Shown in pieces: positions 8,559 through 16,722 of a stretch of DNA of 40,175 bases. Both the position numbers and the translations under genes were made by a program. Where the stretch lies: positions 1 through 40,175 of the forward strand of contig JAGCUO010000084.1 in the NCBI GenBank assembly GCA_017962825.1, read 5' to 3'. Source of the stretch: Lachnospiraceae bacterium. Lineage in GTDB: Bacteria; Bacillota; Clostridia; Lachnospirales; Lachnospiraceae. How positions within the stretch are numbered: position 1 is the first letter of the stretch; every line of letters begins with the position of its first letter. Under the pieces are notes generated by a model. The model saw only the letters and a program-made list of their open reading frames with translations. It was not told the origin of the DNA and made no database searches.

Positions 8559-9773
8559 ATGAATAAACACATTTATTACAGAATTATAATTTTGATACTT
8601 ACAGTTGCACTTTTGCTAATGCCGTCATGCACTACGAGAAGTGATAGTGTTACAACAAATGAAGCTGATATCGATGCAACTGAAATAATGGATTTAAGTG
8701 ATGAATCCGAAAAGAGTGAAGTCGACTGCCTTTCCTACAATTCTGTTGGAAGACTGATCAGTTCTGAAGAAATGATCGCCGGGATATTAGGAGAACAGCC
8801 TGCTGACATATATAAGGATAGCAATGCCTCGTTTAATAATTGGATTGATTATTATGCAGCGTTAGTATACAGCCATTTACTAAATGATAATGTTTACTAT
8901 TTAGCATATTTGGATGAAGATGATGATCCTGAACTTATTGAGTACAATAGATCGTGCGACATCACCTACATTTATTCTTGGAAAAATCCCGATGCGGATT
9001 TTCGTATTTCGGGCCAGATTGCTTATGAAACATATACCGGTCAGATATTATCAAAAAGTTCTTATGTAGACGCAGACGGTAAACGAATCGACTATTTGGC
9101 GGATAAACTATATACTCCGAATGAGTTAGAAGATTGCGGTTGCTATTATGAAAATCCTGATGAACCTTGGAGCATATTGGATGTACGGATAGATACAGAA
9201 AGTTATAATGCGTTAACGGAGAAATATGATTTTTTAAACATAAAGGTTCTTAGATATGATAATTGTTATTCTCCGATTGAAATAATGTATGTTTTGAATT
9301 CGGGATTTGATTCTTCGTATGGTCATAGGTATGAGATAATATATGATGATCTTAGCTGGGAGGAAGCAAAGAAAAAATGTGAAGAATGTGGCGGATATCT
9401 TGCTGTTATAACCTCATATCCCGAGCAAATCAGAATCAAGGAACTGATGGATGTATATGCGGTTGAAAACTCTGCGTTTTATATAGGCTGCGCCCAAAAT
9501 GCTGATCAAATATGGTACTTGAGTGATGGGAACTATATGAATGTGGGCGGCGGCTGTATTTTTGTTGATATGCCGACTTATTCTACGTTCAAGTCAATGC
9601 TTGGAGAATATGCTTCTGATGATATGAGATACGGAATGGCATATTATCATCGTGGTTATATCGGAGAATCCATTATATATAATATGGATCTGATATATGG
9701 CCCCGAAAATCTCGCAGAATATAATCCTGATGCTTCAGGCAAAGTGGGATATATCTGCGAATACGATAATTAA
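8559..9773 (+). CDS. Lipoprotein with C-terminal C-type-lectin-like domain (paralogue 2)
   Basis: A 404-residue predicted lipoprotein. A short N-terminus with one Arg, a hydrophobic core (IIILILTVALLLMPSC) and Cys24 form the signal. It has the same architecture as the gene at 5568: a Ser/Asp/Glu linker, an EEMIAGILGEQPA segment, the YLDEDDDPELIE motif, then from about residue 250 a C-type-lectin-like domain with HRYEIIYDDLSWEEA, GGYLAVI, FYIGC and a final GYICEYDN. The last 24 residues are nearly the same as in paralogue 1, so the pair arose by duplication. It carries more Cys residues in the lectin part. The stop codon's last base is the first base of a 70-base hairpin repeat. Confidence 0.8.
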   Translation: MNKHIYYRIIILILTVALLLMPSCTTRSDSVTTNEADIDATEIMDLSDESEKSEVDCLSYNSVGRLISSEEMIAGILGEQPADIYKDSNASFNNWIDYYAALVYSHLLNDNVYYLAYLDEDDDPELIEYNRSCDITYIYSWKNPDADFRISGQIAYETYTGQILSKSSYVDADGKRIDYLADKLYTPNELEDCGCYYENPDEPWSILDVRIDTESYNALTEKYDFLNIKVLRYDNCYSPIEIMYVLNSGFDSSYGHRYEIIYDDLSWEEAKKKCEECGGYLAVITSYPEQIRIKELMDVYAVENSAFYIGCAQNADQIWYLSDGNYMNVGGGCIFVDMPTYSTFKSMLGEYASDDMRYGMAYYHRGYIGESIIYNMDLIYGPENLAEYNPDASGKVGYICEYDN

Positions 9774-9842
9774 GTGACATTGGGGACGTACCCCGTTGTC
9801 AGGAAGGTCCTCCTGACAACGGGGTACGTCCCCAATGTCACT
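9773..9842. repeat. Long perfect hairpin repeat, GGGGACGTACCCC subtype, between convergent genes
   Basis: Arms of 32 bases (9773-9804 and 9811-9842) are perfectly complementary around the six-base loop AGGTCC. It fills the whole gap between two convergent genes. The first base completes the TAA of the lipoprotein gene and the last two bases are part of the TAG of the protease gene on the other strand. It would form a very stable hairpin in either transcript and could act as a bidirectional terminator or stabiliser. Confidence 0.9.
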
Positions 9843-11391
9843 AGTATGTATACAGCACATGCCCTGTGATGGCTTCGTATGCCCCCACAATCTCATCAAG
9901 GGGTACTCCCCAGTCTCTTTCCGGGGAGATGGAATATCCGAAGGCCATGCAGATGAGCCTGCCGTTTTCGTCGAAGACTGCGGAACCCGAATCGCCCGGT
10001 CTTAATCTCAGAGACATCTCTGTCTGCTCATGGGGCTCGAAGTATTCGAAATTCCCGTGAAGGTTGACCAGTTGTCCGTAGGTGTAGTGTACTATGGTTC
10101 CGTCCGTATCAAGATTCTGAAGTCCCAGTGAGATGTTATCTTTATCATCCAGATTTTCCCAATAGGTCATGTCTATATGAACGGTTGAGATAATGTTTTC
10201 AAATCCTTCCGGAAGATCGGAGAGCGGAAGTTTTATGACAGCTACGTCATAATCGTCCGCGCATCCCACAAGCTTTGCTGTAGCACACTCCCCTGTATAG
10301 AAATACACTTCACAATCTTTGGCTTTACCTATTACATGTCTGTTTGTGAGCATGTAGATGTATCCGCCTGTGATCTCCGCTATAAATCCGGATCCTGTTT
10401 TATAAGTGCCTGCACTTTCGGGTGCTTCTACATGAACGACGGCAGGCATTAAGTCTATCAGAGTATCTTCAAAATTCTCATTGGATATAAGCCCCGTATC
10501 GTAAACGTTGATGGCGCCTATTATAGTCGCGTTTTGTCTTGAGATGGTTCCTGCGCCTATCAGTTTCTGGATATCTTCCGCATCCATTACATGAATGCAT
10601 ACTTCCTTTGAAACGTTGAAGCCGCATGAATCTGTGGCGGAAAACGTAACGGTAAAGTCTGTTTCTTCGGAGAAGCTCGTTCCTTCCGTTATCAGGGTTA
10701 TATCACCCGATAGGTCACCGTCCGTATCGTCATAAGCTCTTGCGTAGCTTGACAGATCTTCTTCCGAGCCTGTTGCAACGTAGAAATCATCATGTACCAA
10801 AAGCTCCGGGGGAGCATCCACGATAAAATCGATAAGAGATCTTGCGGTGTTTCCGGATGAATCCTCTGCAACTATCCAGACGGAATGGTATCCGGGTATA
10901 TCGAAATGCAGACTTTCCTGATTTATAAGACCTCCGTCAAAATTCAGGGATACATTTTTATCTGCATCCTTTACGGATACTATCAGATCCGCAGGCTTTA
11001 TATCCGAATCCGTGGGAAAATACAAAGGCGCTTCTTTATACAGAAATTCGGGAGTGACCGTATCTACGATCCTGATATCCGTACTCATGTCCCTTCCGAA
11101 GTAATTGATACCCACGTGGTAATCGCCGGGCACGCTTACATCTACCTCGCTCATGTCGGGGCTGATGATCCTTCCTGCGAGGAATCCGGTATTCAGGAAA
11201 TACTTGGGATTGTCGGATATGGGTTCTCCAAGTTCGAATACGATCTCCCCATCCAAAGGCTTTGCATAGAAGAGCAGATGCATGGAATAAATAAGCCCCG
11301 CAAGTAAACATACTACGGAGCCTATTAATATAATGAGTCTCTTCTTATTTATTTTTCTGTTTCCCCATATCGGGGATGAAGACTGTTCCAT
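9841..11391 (-). CDS. Membrane-anchored trypsin-like serine protease with Ig-like repeats
   Basis: A 516-residue protein. A short cytoplasmic basic segment (NRKINKKR) and one membrane helix near residues 19-41 anchor it with the rest outside. Residues about 50-280 are beta-rich and look like two or three Ig/cadherin-like modules (repeated 'PGYHSVWIVAEDSSGNTA' and 'FTVTFSATDSCGFNVS' patterns). The C-terminal part is a chymotrypsin-fold protease with the triad TNRHV (His352), DYDVAVIKL (Asp382) and GDSGSAV (Ser468). It differs from HtrA in lacking a PDZ domain. Its ATG overlaps the stop of the upstream SGNH gene (TAATG), so the two are translated together. The target could be a surface or glycan-linked protein. 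All three catalytic residues are present, so it is probably active. Confidence 0.85.
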   Translation of the reverse strand: MEQSSSPIWGNRKINKKRLIILIGSVVCLLAGLIYSMHLLFYAKPLDGEIVFELGEPISDNPKYFLNTGFLAGRIISPDMSEVDVSVPGDYHVGINYFGRDMSTDIRIVDTVTPEFLYKEAPLYFPTDSDIKPADLIVSVKDADKNVSLNFDGGLINQESLHFDIPGYHSVWIVAEDSSGNTARSLIDFIVDAPPELLVHDDFYVATGSEEDLSSYARAYDDTDGDLSGDITLITEGTSFSEETDFTVTFSATDSCGFNVSKEVCIHVMDAEDIQKLIGAGTISRQNATIIGAINVYDTGLISNENFEDTLIDLMPAVVHVEAPESAGTYKTGSGFIAEITGGYIYMLTNRHVIGKAKDCEVYFYTGECATAKLVGCADDYDVAVIKLPLSDLPEGFENIISTVHIDMTYWENLDDKDNISLGLQNLDTDGTIVHYTYGQLVNLHGNFEYFEPHEQTEMSLRLRPGDSGSAVFDENGRLICMAFGYSISPERDWGVPLDEIVGAYEAITGHVLYTY

Positions 11392-12941
11392 TATTTAAAA
11401 TATCTTGCAAGCGTCTGTGCCAAGCGGTATCTTCCTATCTCGTTATAGTGAACGCCGTCCCCGAGTAGGTAGATTCCCGTGGTTTCCTGAGTAAATCCGA
11501 AATCATCCGTAAGGCTTAAAACAGGGACATTTGTCTCTGCGCCTACGGCCAGCGTCGCTTCTCTGAAAGGAGGAAGTGTGTCCCCGCCTTCTTCCACGAT
11601 CATCATTCCTTCATCAAATACGCTCAGGTATCCGGGTGAAAGGAGAACGATCTCTGCCTTCGGATAAGCCGATCTGATCCCGTTAACAAGCTTTTTTAAT
11701 GCTACTTCGTATTCGGATGCAAGTGATCCTCCGAAGTAATCGTTTAGTCCGTATTCCATTATGAAAATAAAACCGTCTCCGTCAGTACCTGCCAGCTGCG
11801 AACCCGCAAGCCTCATGGAACTGTACGCGGGAAGATCTTTGCATGCTGCTTCAAGAGCAGAGATGTTTTCTTTTCCCAGAAGGTAATTAAATGCAATGCC
11901 TACGTCGGATGTGGGATCGGCTGCGTTGATGCCGGCCCTTCCGCCTACTCCCAGGTTATAAACCGTAGCACCGGTCATGTCTGCGAAAAACGACGATACG
12001 GAAGTTTCGTTACGGTAATTTCCGAAAATGGAATCTCCCAGGAAGATCACTTTTTTATCGGAAAGATCCGCATATTCGGAACGTATGTCATCATAGTCCC
12101 TTGCCATTGCGATGACTTCATCCATGCGGGCATTTACGTTATCCGGGGTCATCATGTATCTGAGGTCGTGGTCTGAAATATCAGCATACATCATGCTTGT
12201 ATAGATATCTTCTCTTACCATTCCGTTATCCGTACCGTTTCTGATGGAAGCGGAATACAGATACCACTCTTCGTAAGGGTGATAGTAGACAAAGACATTG
12301 GGGTGCCCCTCAAAACACCTGACCAGGAAGATGTATGAAAGTCTTGCCTGAGTCAGTTCGTCTTCGGAAAAGGAAGCCCATTTTTCTGCATTATCGTCCG
12401 GCAGGTATATGTAAAAAGCGGTTGCGGGGTGTTTTTCCGCAAGTTCGTTTATGAAGCTTAGGTTGTTACAAAAGCATTCCTTACTCATGCATGACTGTCT
12501 GAATGAGGAATAGGGATCAATGCCGATGACCAGGTGGTGGGGAAAATCGTCACCGGGGACGGATTCAAGGGTTCCGGTAAGGTATGCTTTAAATTTTTGG
12601 ATCGAAGAGTAGTTTCTGGGAAGAATGACGGATTCTATGCCGTAATTGCCCGTAAAAACTCTGTCGGTTTCATTGGCGTCGAACATATATGCGATAACCG
12701 CATCCACATCATGCAGTGTGGCAGGTGCCACATCGTTTCCTTTTTGGATTTTTACTACGGGGCAGGGGATGTGTCTTCCTTCCGTCAGCCGCATTTTTTC
12801 GGGGTGGGTTATCTTATAGATCGCAAAAAGTATGACAAGAGTCAGTAAAACAAGCGCTCCGATGGATATTGCCACACTTTTAGGGGTTATTTTGAGTTTG
12901 ATGGTTTTGCTTTTGAGCTTAAGGTTAAATTCTTTTTTCAT
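11391..12941 (-). CDS. Membrane-anchored SGNH/GDSL hydrolase
   Basis: A 516-residue protein with a very basic N-terminus (about ten Lys in 22 residues), a single membrane helix around residues 22-44 and a large extracellular part. The SGNH hydrolase domain starts near residue 297: block I IFLGDSIFGNYR with nucleophile Ser304, a glycine block (NLGVGGRAG), an Asn block (EYGLNDYFGG) and block V GDGVHYNEIGRY with Asp495 and His498. Such enzymes usually remove or transfer O-acyl groups on polysaccharides or wall polymers. The region between the helix and the SGNH domain (about 60-290) is not recognised. The gene is divergent from the glycosyltransferase at 13022 and coupled to the protease gene after it. 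Together they look like a surface-glycan or surface-protein maturation unit. Substrate unknown. Confidence 0.85.
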   Translation of the reverse strand: MKKEFNLKLKSKTIKLKITPKSVAISIGALVLLTLVILFAIYKITHPEKMRLTEGRHIPCPVVKIQKGNDVAPATLHDVDAVIAYMFDANETDRVFTGNYGIESVILPRNYSSIQKFKAYLTGTLESVPGDDFPHHLVIGIDPYSSFRQSCMSKECFCNNLSFINELAEKHPATAFYIYLPDDNAEKWASFSEDELTQARLSYIFLVRCFEGHPNVFVYYHPYEEWYLYSASIRNGTDNGMVREDIYTSMMYADISDHDLRYMMTPDNVNARMDEVIAMARDYDDIRSEYADLSDKKVIFLGDSIFGNYRNETSVSSFFADMTGATVYNLGVGGRAGINAADPTSDVGIAFNYLLGKENISALEAACKDLPAYSSMRLAGSQLAGTDGDGFIFIMEYGLNDYFGGSLASEYEVALKKLVNGIRSAYPKAEIVLLSPGYLSVFDEGMMIVEEGGDTLPPFREATLAVGAETNVPVLSLTDDFGFTQETTGIYLLGDGVHYNEIGRYRLAQTLARYFK

Positions 12942-12964
12942 CGTGTAATATTTGCCTCTTCCTA

Positions 12965-12975
12965 TGGTATAATAT
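12965..12975. promoter_or_regulatory. Overlapping divergent -10 elements
   Basis: In the 80-base gap between divergent genes the plus strand has the extended -10 TGGTATAAT (12965-12973), and the minus strand reads TATTAT over 12970-12975. Minus-strand TTGTCA lies 19 bases upstream of it, a poor spacing. The two promoters would compete for the same DNA. Confidence 0.4.
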
Positions 12976-13021
12976 CACTGATTGTGCATAGATTGACAAT
13001 AATTTGTTGTATGGAGTGAAA

Positions 13022-13966
13022 ATGGATAAGATTGCAGTTCTGATACCCTGTTATAACGAAGCTCAGACCATCGCCAAGGTTATCGGCGATGTCAAGAATG
13101 TTCTGCCTGAGGCAGCTATTTATGTTTATAACAATAATTCCACCGATGATACCGAGAAGATCGCTAAAGAGTGCGGTGCCATTGTAAGGAACGAGTACAA
13201 GCAGGGTAAGGGAAACGTTATCAGGAGAATGTTCAGGGAGATCGATGCCGAGTGCTATCTGATGATAGACGGCGATGACACATATCCTTTGGAGAGTGCT
13301 CCCGAGATGGTAAAGCTTGTACTTGAAAAGAATTCGGATATGGTAGTCGGTGACAGACTTTCATCGACTTATTTTACGGAAAATAAGCGCCCCTTCCACA
13401 ATTTCGGAAATTCTCTTATGAGATGGGGCATCAATTCTCTTTTCAGGGCGGACATCAGAGACATCATGACCGGCTACAGAGCCATGTCTTATGATTTTGT
13501 AAAGACCTTCCCAGTATTTTCAAAGGGATTCGAGATAGAGACCGAGATGACCATTCATGCGGTCAATTACGATCTTCAGGTTGACAATGTTGTAGTCGAA
13601 TACAGAGACAGACCTCAGGGAAGCGAAAGCAAGCTCAACACCCTTCCCGACGGATTCAAGGTAATCCGTAAGATGATGTCTCTTTACAGAAATTACAGAC
13701 CTATGGAATTTTTCGGACTTATCGCAGCACTCCTTATGCTGGTGAGCCTGATCTTCATGGTTCCCATAATCGGGGATTATGCCTCCACCGGTCTTGTTCC
13801 AAGATTCCCCACCCTTATCACCTGCGGATTTGTATTCATGGCTGGACTTCTTGCTCTGTTTACGGGAATGATCTTAAAGGTTGTGGATTCCAAGGATCGT
13901 AAGGATTTTGAGTACAGACTGACACGTATTCATGACAGACTCGAAACTTCCAGAAAGGAAAACTAA
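13022..13966 (+). CDS. Family 2 glycosyltransferase, dolichol-phosphate-sugar synthase-like, with C-terminal membrane helices
   Basis: A 314-residue enzyme with an N-terminal GT-A catalytic domain and two membrane helices near the C-terminus (about residues 235-257 and 268-290). Motifs: VLIPCYNEAQTI, NNNSTDDT, KQGKGNVIRRMF and the metal-binding DGDDTYP, all typical of the DPM1-like group that makes polyprenyl-phosphate sugars. The ATG at 13022 is preceded by GGAG five bases upstream. An in-frame TTG at 13004 lacks support. It is followed 15 bases later by a second enzyme of a related type and then a multi-spanning membrane protein, so the three likely form one glycan-modification unit: make a lipid-phosphate sugar, flip it, attach it outside. 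Donor sugar unknown. Confidence 0.87.
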   Translation: MDKIAVLIPCYNEAQTIAKVIGDVKNVLPEAAIYVYNNNSTDDTEKIAKECGAIVRNEYKQGKGNVIRRMFREIDAECYLMIDGDDTYPLESAPEMVKLVLEKNSDMVVGDRLSSTYFTENKRPFHNFGNSLMRWGINSLFRADIRDIMTGYRAMSYDFVKTFPVFSKGFEIETEMTIHAVNYDLQVDNVVVEYRDRPQGSESKLNTLPDGFKVIRKMMSLYRNYRPMEFFGLIAALLMLVSLIFMVPIIGDYASTGLVPRFPTLITCGFVFMAGLLALFTGMILKVVDSKDRKDFEYRLTRIHDRLETSRKEN

Positions 13967-13981
13967 AGTTAACCGATCGGT

Positions 13982-14923
13982 ATGAAAAAAGTAAGTTTTA
14001 TAATTCCATGCTATCGCTCGGAAAAGACACTGGGCTCCGTGGTGGAAGAGATCAGGACCACCATGGATAAGATGGCAGACAGATATGATTATGATATTTT
14101 CCTCATCAACGATTCTTCACCCGACGGAACCGCCGGTGTGATCAAAAAGCTCTGTGAGGAAAATGACCGCATCAGAGGGATCTCTTTTGCCAGGAATTTC
14201 GGACAGCATGCGGCTCTTATGGCGGGCTTCAGATATTCCGACGGAGATATATGCGTAGCTCTTGATGATGACGGACAGACTCCCGCAAACCAGGTGGACA
14301 GACTTCTGGATGCCATCGAAAACGGTGCGGATGCGGTTTATGCAAAATACGATCACAAGAAGCACTCGGGATTCAGGAATTTCGGAAGCAGAGTAAATGA
14401 CCTGATGCTCCGTATAATGCTTTCCAAGCCAAAGGAACTATTTGTTTCCAGCTATTTTGCCGTAAAGCGTTTTGTTGTTGAAGATATGATCAGATATGAG
14501 AATTCATATCCTTATGTGATCGGTCTGGTGCTCAGAAGCACCAAGGCAATCGTAAACGTTGACATCGACCACAGGGACCGTATGGAAGGCTCCAGCGGAT
14601 ATACCCTTAAGAAGCTTTTGGGACTTTGGTTTAACGGCTTCACCGCTTTCTCCGTAAAGCCCCTTCGTATTGCCACTTTTATAGGCGGAGTTTCCGCATG
14701 CATGGGGCTTTTGTACGGCTTATATGTAATCATAAGAAGACTTATTATCGATATTCCCGATGAGGCTATGGGATTTGCGGCTCTTATGAGCGCCATTGTA
14801 TTCTTCGGCGGAATGATACTTTTGATGCTCGGACTTATCGGCGAGTATATCGGCAGGATCTATATAAGCATGAACAATTCGCCTCAGTATGTGATCCGCG
14901 ACAGATGGAACCTTGATAAATAA
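13982..14923 (+). CDS. Polyprenyl-phosphate glycosyltransferase, GtrB/ArnC-like
   Basis: A 313-residue family 2 glycosyltransferase with VSFIIPCYRSEKTL, FLINDSSPDGT, ISFARNFGQHAALMAGF and the metal-binding LDDDGQTP. The RNFGQHAAL and DxDxQ-type motifs are characteristic of the GtrB/ArnC group that transfers a sugar to undecaprenyl phosphate. Two C-terminal membrane helices follow (around residues 233-255 and 265-290), ending IGEYIGRIYISMNNSPQYVI, also a group signature. The stop overlaps the next start by TAATG. In known serotype-conversion systems a GtrB enzyme works with a flippase and a membrane-bound transferase. The following gene would fit the last role. No GtrA-like flippase is visible here. 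Confidence 0.88.
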   Translation: MKKVSFIIPCYRSEKTLGSVVEEIRTTMDKMADRYDYDIFLINDSSPDGTAGVIKKLCEENDRIRGISFARNFGQHAALMAGFRYSDGDICVALDDDGQTPANQVDRLLDAIENGADAVYAKYDHKKHSGFRNFGSRVNDLMLRIMLSKPKELFVSSYFAVKRFVVEDMIRYENSYPYVIGLVLRSTKAIVNVDIDHRDRMEGSSGYTLKKLLGLWFNGFTAFSVKPLRIATFIGGVSACMGLLYGLYVIIRRLIIDIPDEAMGFAALMSAIVFFGGMILLMLGLIGEYIGRIYISMNNSPQYVIRDRWNLDK

Positions 14924-16695
14924 TGAAGAATAAGAATATTAAAATATCCGGAATCATATGCATCATAATACTGGGACTGCTTCCTGTACTCAGCGTAGTC
15001 ATCAGGAATATTGTCAGTCCCGCTCCGGTATCCTTGCTGACAAGCCAGTGGAATGACGAACTGTTTTATTTTAAACAGGTGGAATCTATAATCGATTACG
15101 GTTATCCCAGAGGCTTCTATGGATTTAATGAAAGTAAGGCACTGTCCTTAAGCTTTGCGGCATGGAGCCCCGTGCTGGTATGGCCCTGGGTTGTATTCGG
15201 ATTTCTGTTCGGATGGACTCAGAGCAGCGTTTTTGTATATAATCTGATCATTTATGTCGTCGCAATGCTGACATTCGGTTCTTTGGTAAGACCCAATGTA
15301 AAGCAGACTGCGGTGATCTCTGTCTGGTTTCTTTCTTTTTTCCTGAATGCAAGATATATCTATTCGAGCATGCCCGAGGTTATATGCTTCTCGCATCTGA
15401 TAATCTACTGGGCGCTGATGATCTCATATCTTAAGAGCGGGAAAAAAACCGAGCTCGGCGGAGCTATCGTTCTTGCGGTCCTTATGACATTCATGAGACC
15501 TTATCTGATCCTGTTCCTTGTTTTTTCACTGATCGTTATGATCGTGACCGCAAAGAAGGGCAGAAAGATCCTTGATGCGGTCATTGCAATTCTGACTTTC
15601 GGTTTTGCCGGATTTGTCTATTATCTGCTGAACCACTTTCTGTCGGCGGAATATCTGCTGCCATTTTTCTACACCGATTTCATCACCACGTTTTTTACGG
15701 ATGGAATAGGAGCCGGAATTCATCATCTCTTCGGAACCCTTTATTACAAGGGACGTGATTTTCTGGGATTCATGAAGGCTGCTTTCATATCGGATTCCGC
15801 ACCGGGAATATTCTTCTGGATCTTCCTTATCATGATGCTGCTTCAGTTTATCATGACCGTATGTGATCTCAGAAAGATCTTTCCGAGGAAGGCTAAGGTT
15901 AAGGATGGATCGAATGAAGAACCTAAAGCTGACGCCAAAGAAAACGAAGTAAAGTCCGAAGAAAACAAGAATGCTTCCGCGGATATGGAAGCCGTTGTGG
16001 AGGCTATAGCAAATGCCAAGGCTCCCGAGATCACCAAGGGTGATACATCAGGAGTTAAAGCAGAAGCCCCCGAAAGAGAAAATGCGTACAGCGAATTTGT
16101 CTGCGGATTATACATGCTCTTTGCGGATTTTGCATTCTTAATGGCAATACTTCTTATGTATAAGCTCACCGAAGGAAGCAAGCATCTTCTTACATTCATT
16201 ATGGCGGGAGTCCTTGTGATGATCCTGGATAAAAAGAAGGGACTTGTGTGCGGACTTATAATGAGTGCGGTGGTTGTATATTTCGGAGTATTCCATTGTA
16301 TGGGCAATGATTATGATTTCGGTATCCCCGTTAAGACCGCAATGAGTGAAGCGCAGTACATGTATTGGCAAAATGCCTTCAAGGAAGGTATCGTGCTTGA
16401 TCTGTCCGATGTCCCTTCATACAAGAACGCCATCATCTGGGAATTCATGGATGATGTTGACGGAGAATCCGTTACAACCGAGTGGCAGATGCTCTATGCA
16501 CTTCCTTCGGGAACCGGAATAAGCTGCTGCATGGATATAAACGGCGGCGGCAGTTATACGGAAAAGAATTTCTACAGATTAAGATGCAGATATATTGCGG
16601 TCCCTGCAGGCGGCAGAGTCGATAAGATGTGTGAAGAAGCGGGATTTGAACTCATCGGCCGCGATGACGATCTTGTCGTATACGCCAGATATTAA
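14923..16695 (+). CDS. Multi-spanning membrane protein, probable GT-C type glycosyltransferase
   Basis: A 590-residue integral membrane protein with about ten hydrophobic segments, the first at residues 8-27. A short extracytoplasmic loop after it has DELFYFKQVESIIDYG, which resembles the acidic first-loop motif of GT-C enzymes that use polyprenyl-phosphate sugars. Residues about 325-385 form a long Lys/Glu/Ala-rich insertion with repeated KEN/EEN units that looks disordered and separates two membrane blocks. The C-terminal 120 residues are a soluble, probably extracytoplasmic domain. Its start overlaps the stop of the GtrB-like gene. Role by context: transfer of the lipid-linked sugar to a surface glycan. 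The family assignment is moderate because the motifs are weak. Confidence 0.65.
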   Translation: MKNKNIKISGIICIIILGLLPVLSVVIRNIVSPAPVSLLTSQWNDELFYFKQVESIIDYGYPRGFYGFNESKALSLSFAAWSPVLVWPWVVFGFLFGWTQSSVFVYNLIIYVVAMLTFGSLVRPNVKQTAVISVWFLSFFLNARYIYSSMPEVICFSHLIIYWALMISYLKSGKKTELGGAIVLAVLMTFMRPYLILFLVFSLIVMIVTAKKGRKILDAVIAILTFGFAGFVYYLLNHFLSAEYLLPFFYTDFITTFFTDGIGAGIHHLFGTLYYKGRDFLGFMKAAFISDSAPGIFFWIFLIMMLLQFIMTVCDLRKIFPRKAKVKDGSNEEPKADAKENEVKSEENKNASADMEAVVEAIANAKAPEITKGDTSGVKAEAPERENAYSEFVCGLYMLFADFAFLMAILLMYKLTEGSKHLLTFIMAGVLVMILDKKKGLVCGLIMSAVVVYFGVFHCMGNDYDFGIPVKTAMSEAQYMYWQNAFKEGIVLDLSDVPSYKNAIIWEFMDDVDGESVTTEWQMLYALPSGTGISCCMDINGGGSYTEKNFYRLRCRYIAVPAGGRVDKMCEEAGFELIGRDDDLVVYARY

Positions 16696-16722
16696 CAGCT
16701 AAAACTGTAGGATTAATATTAT

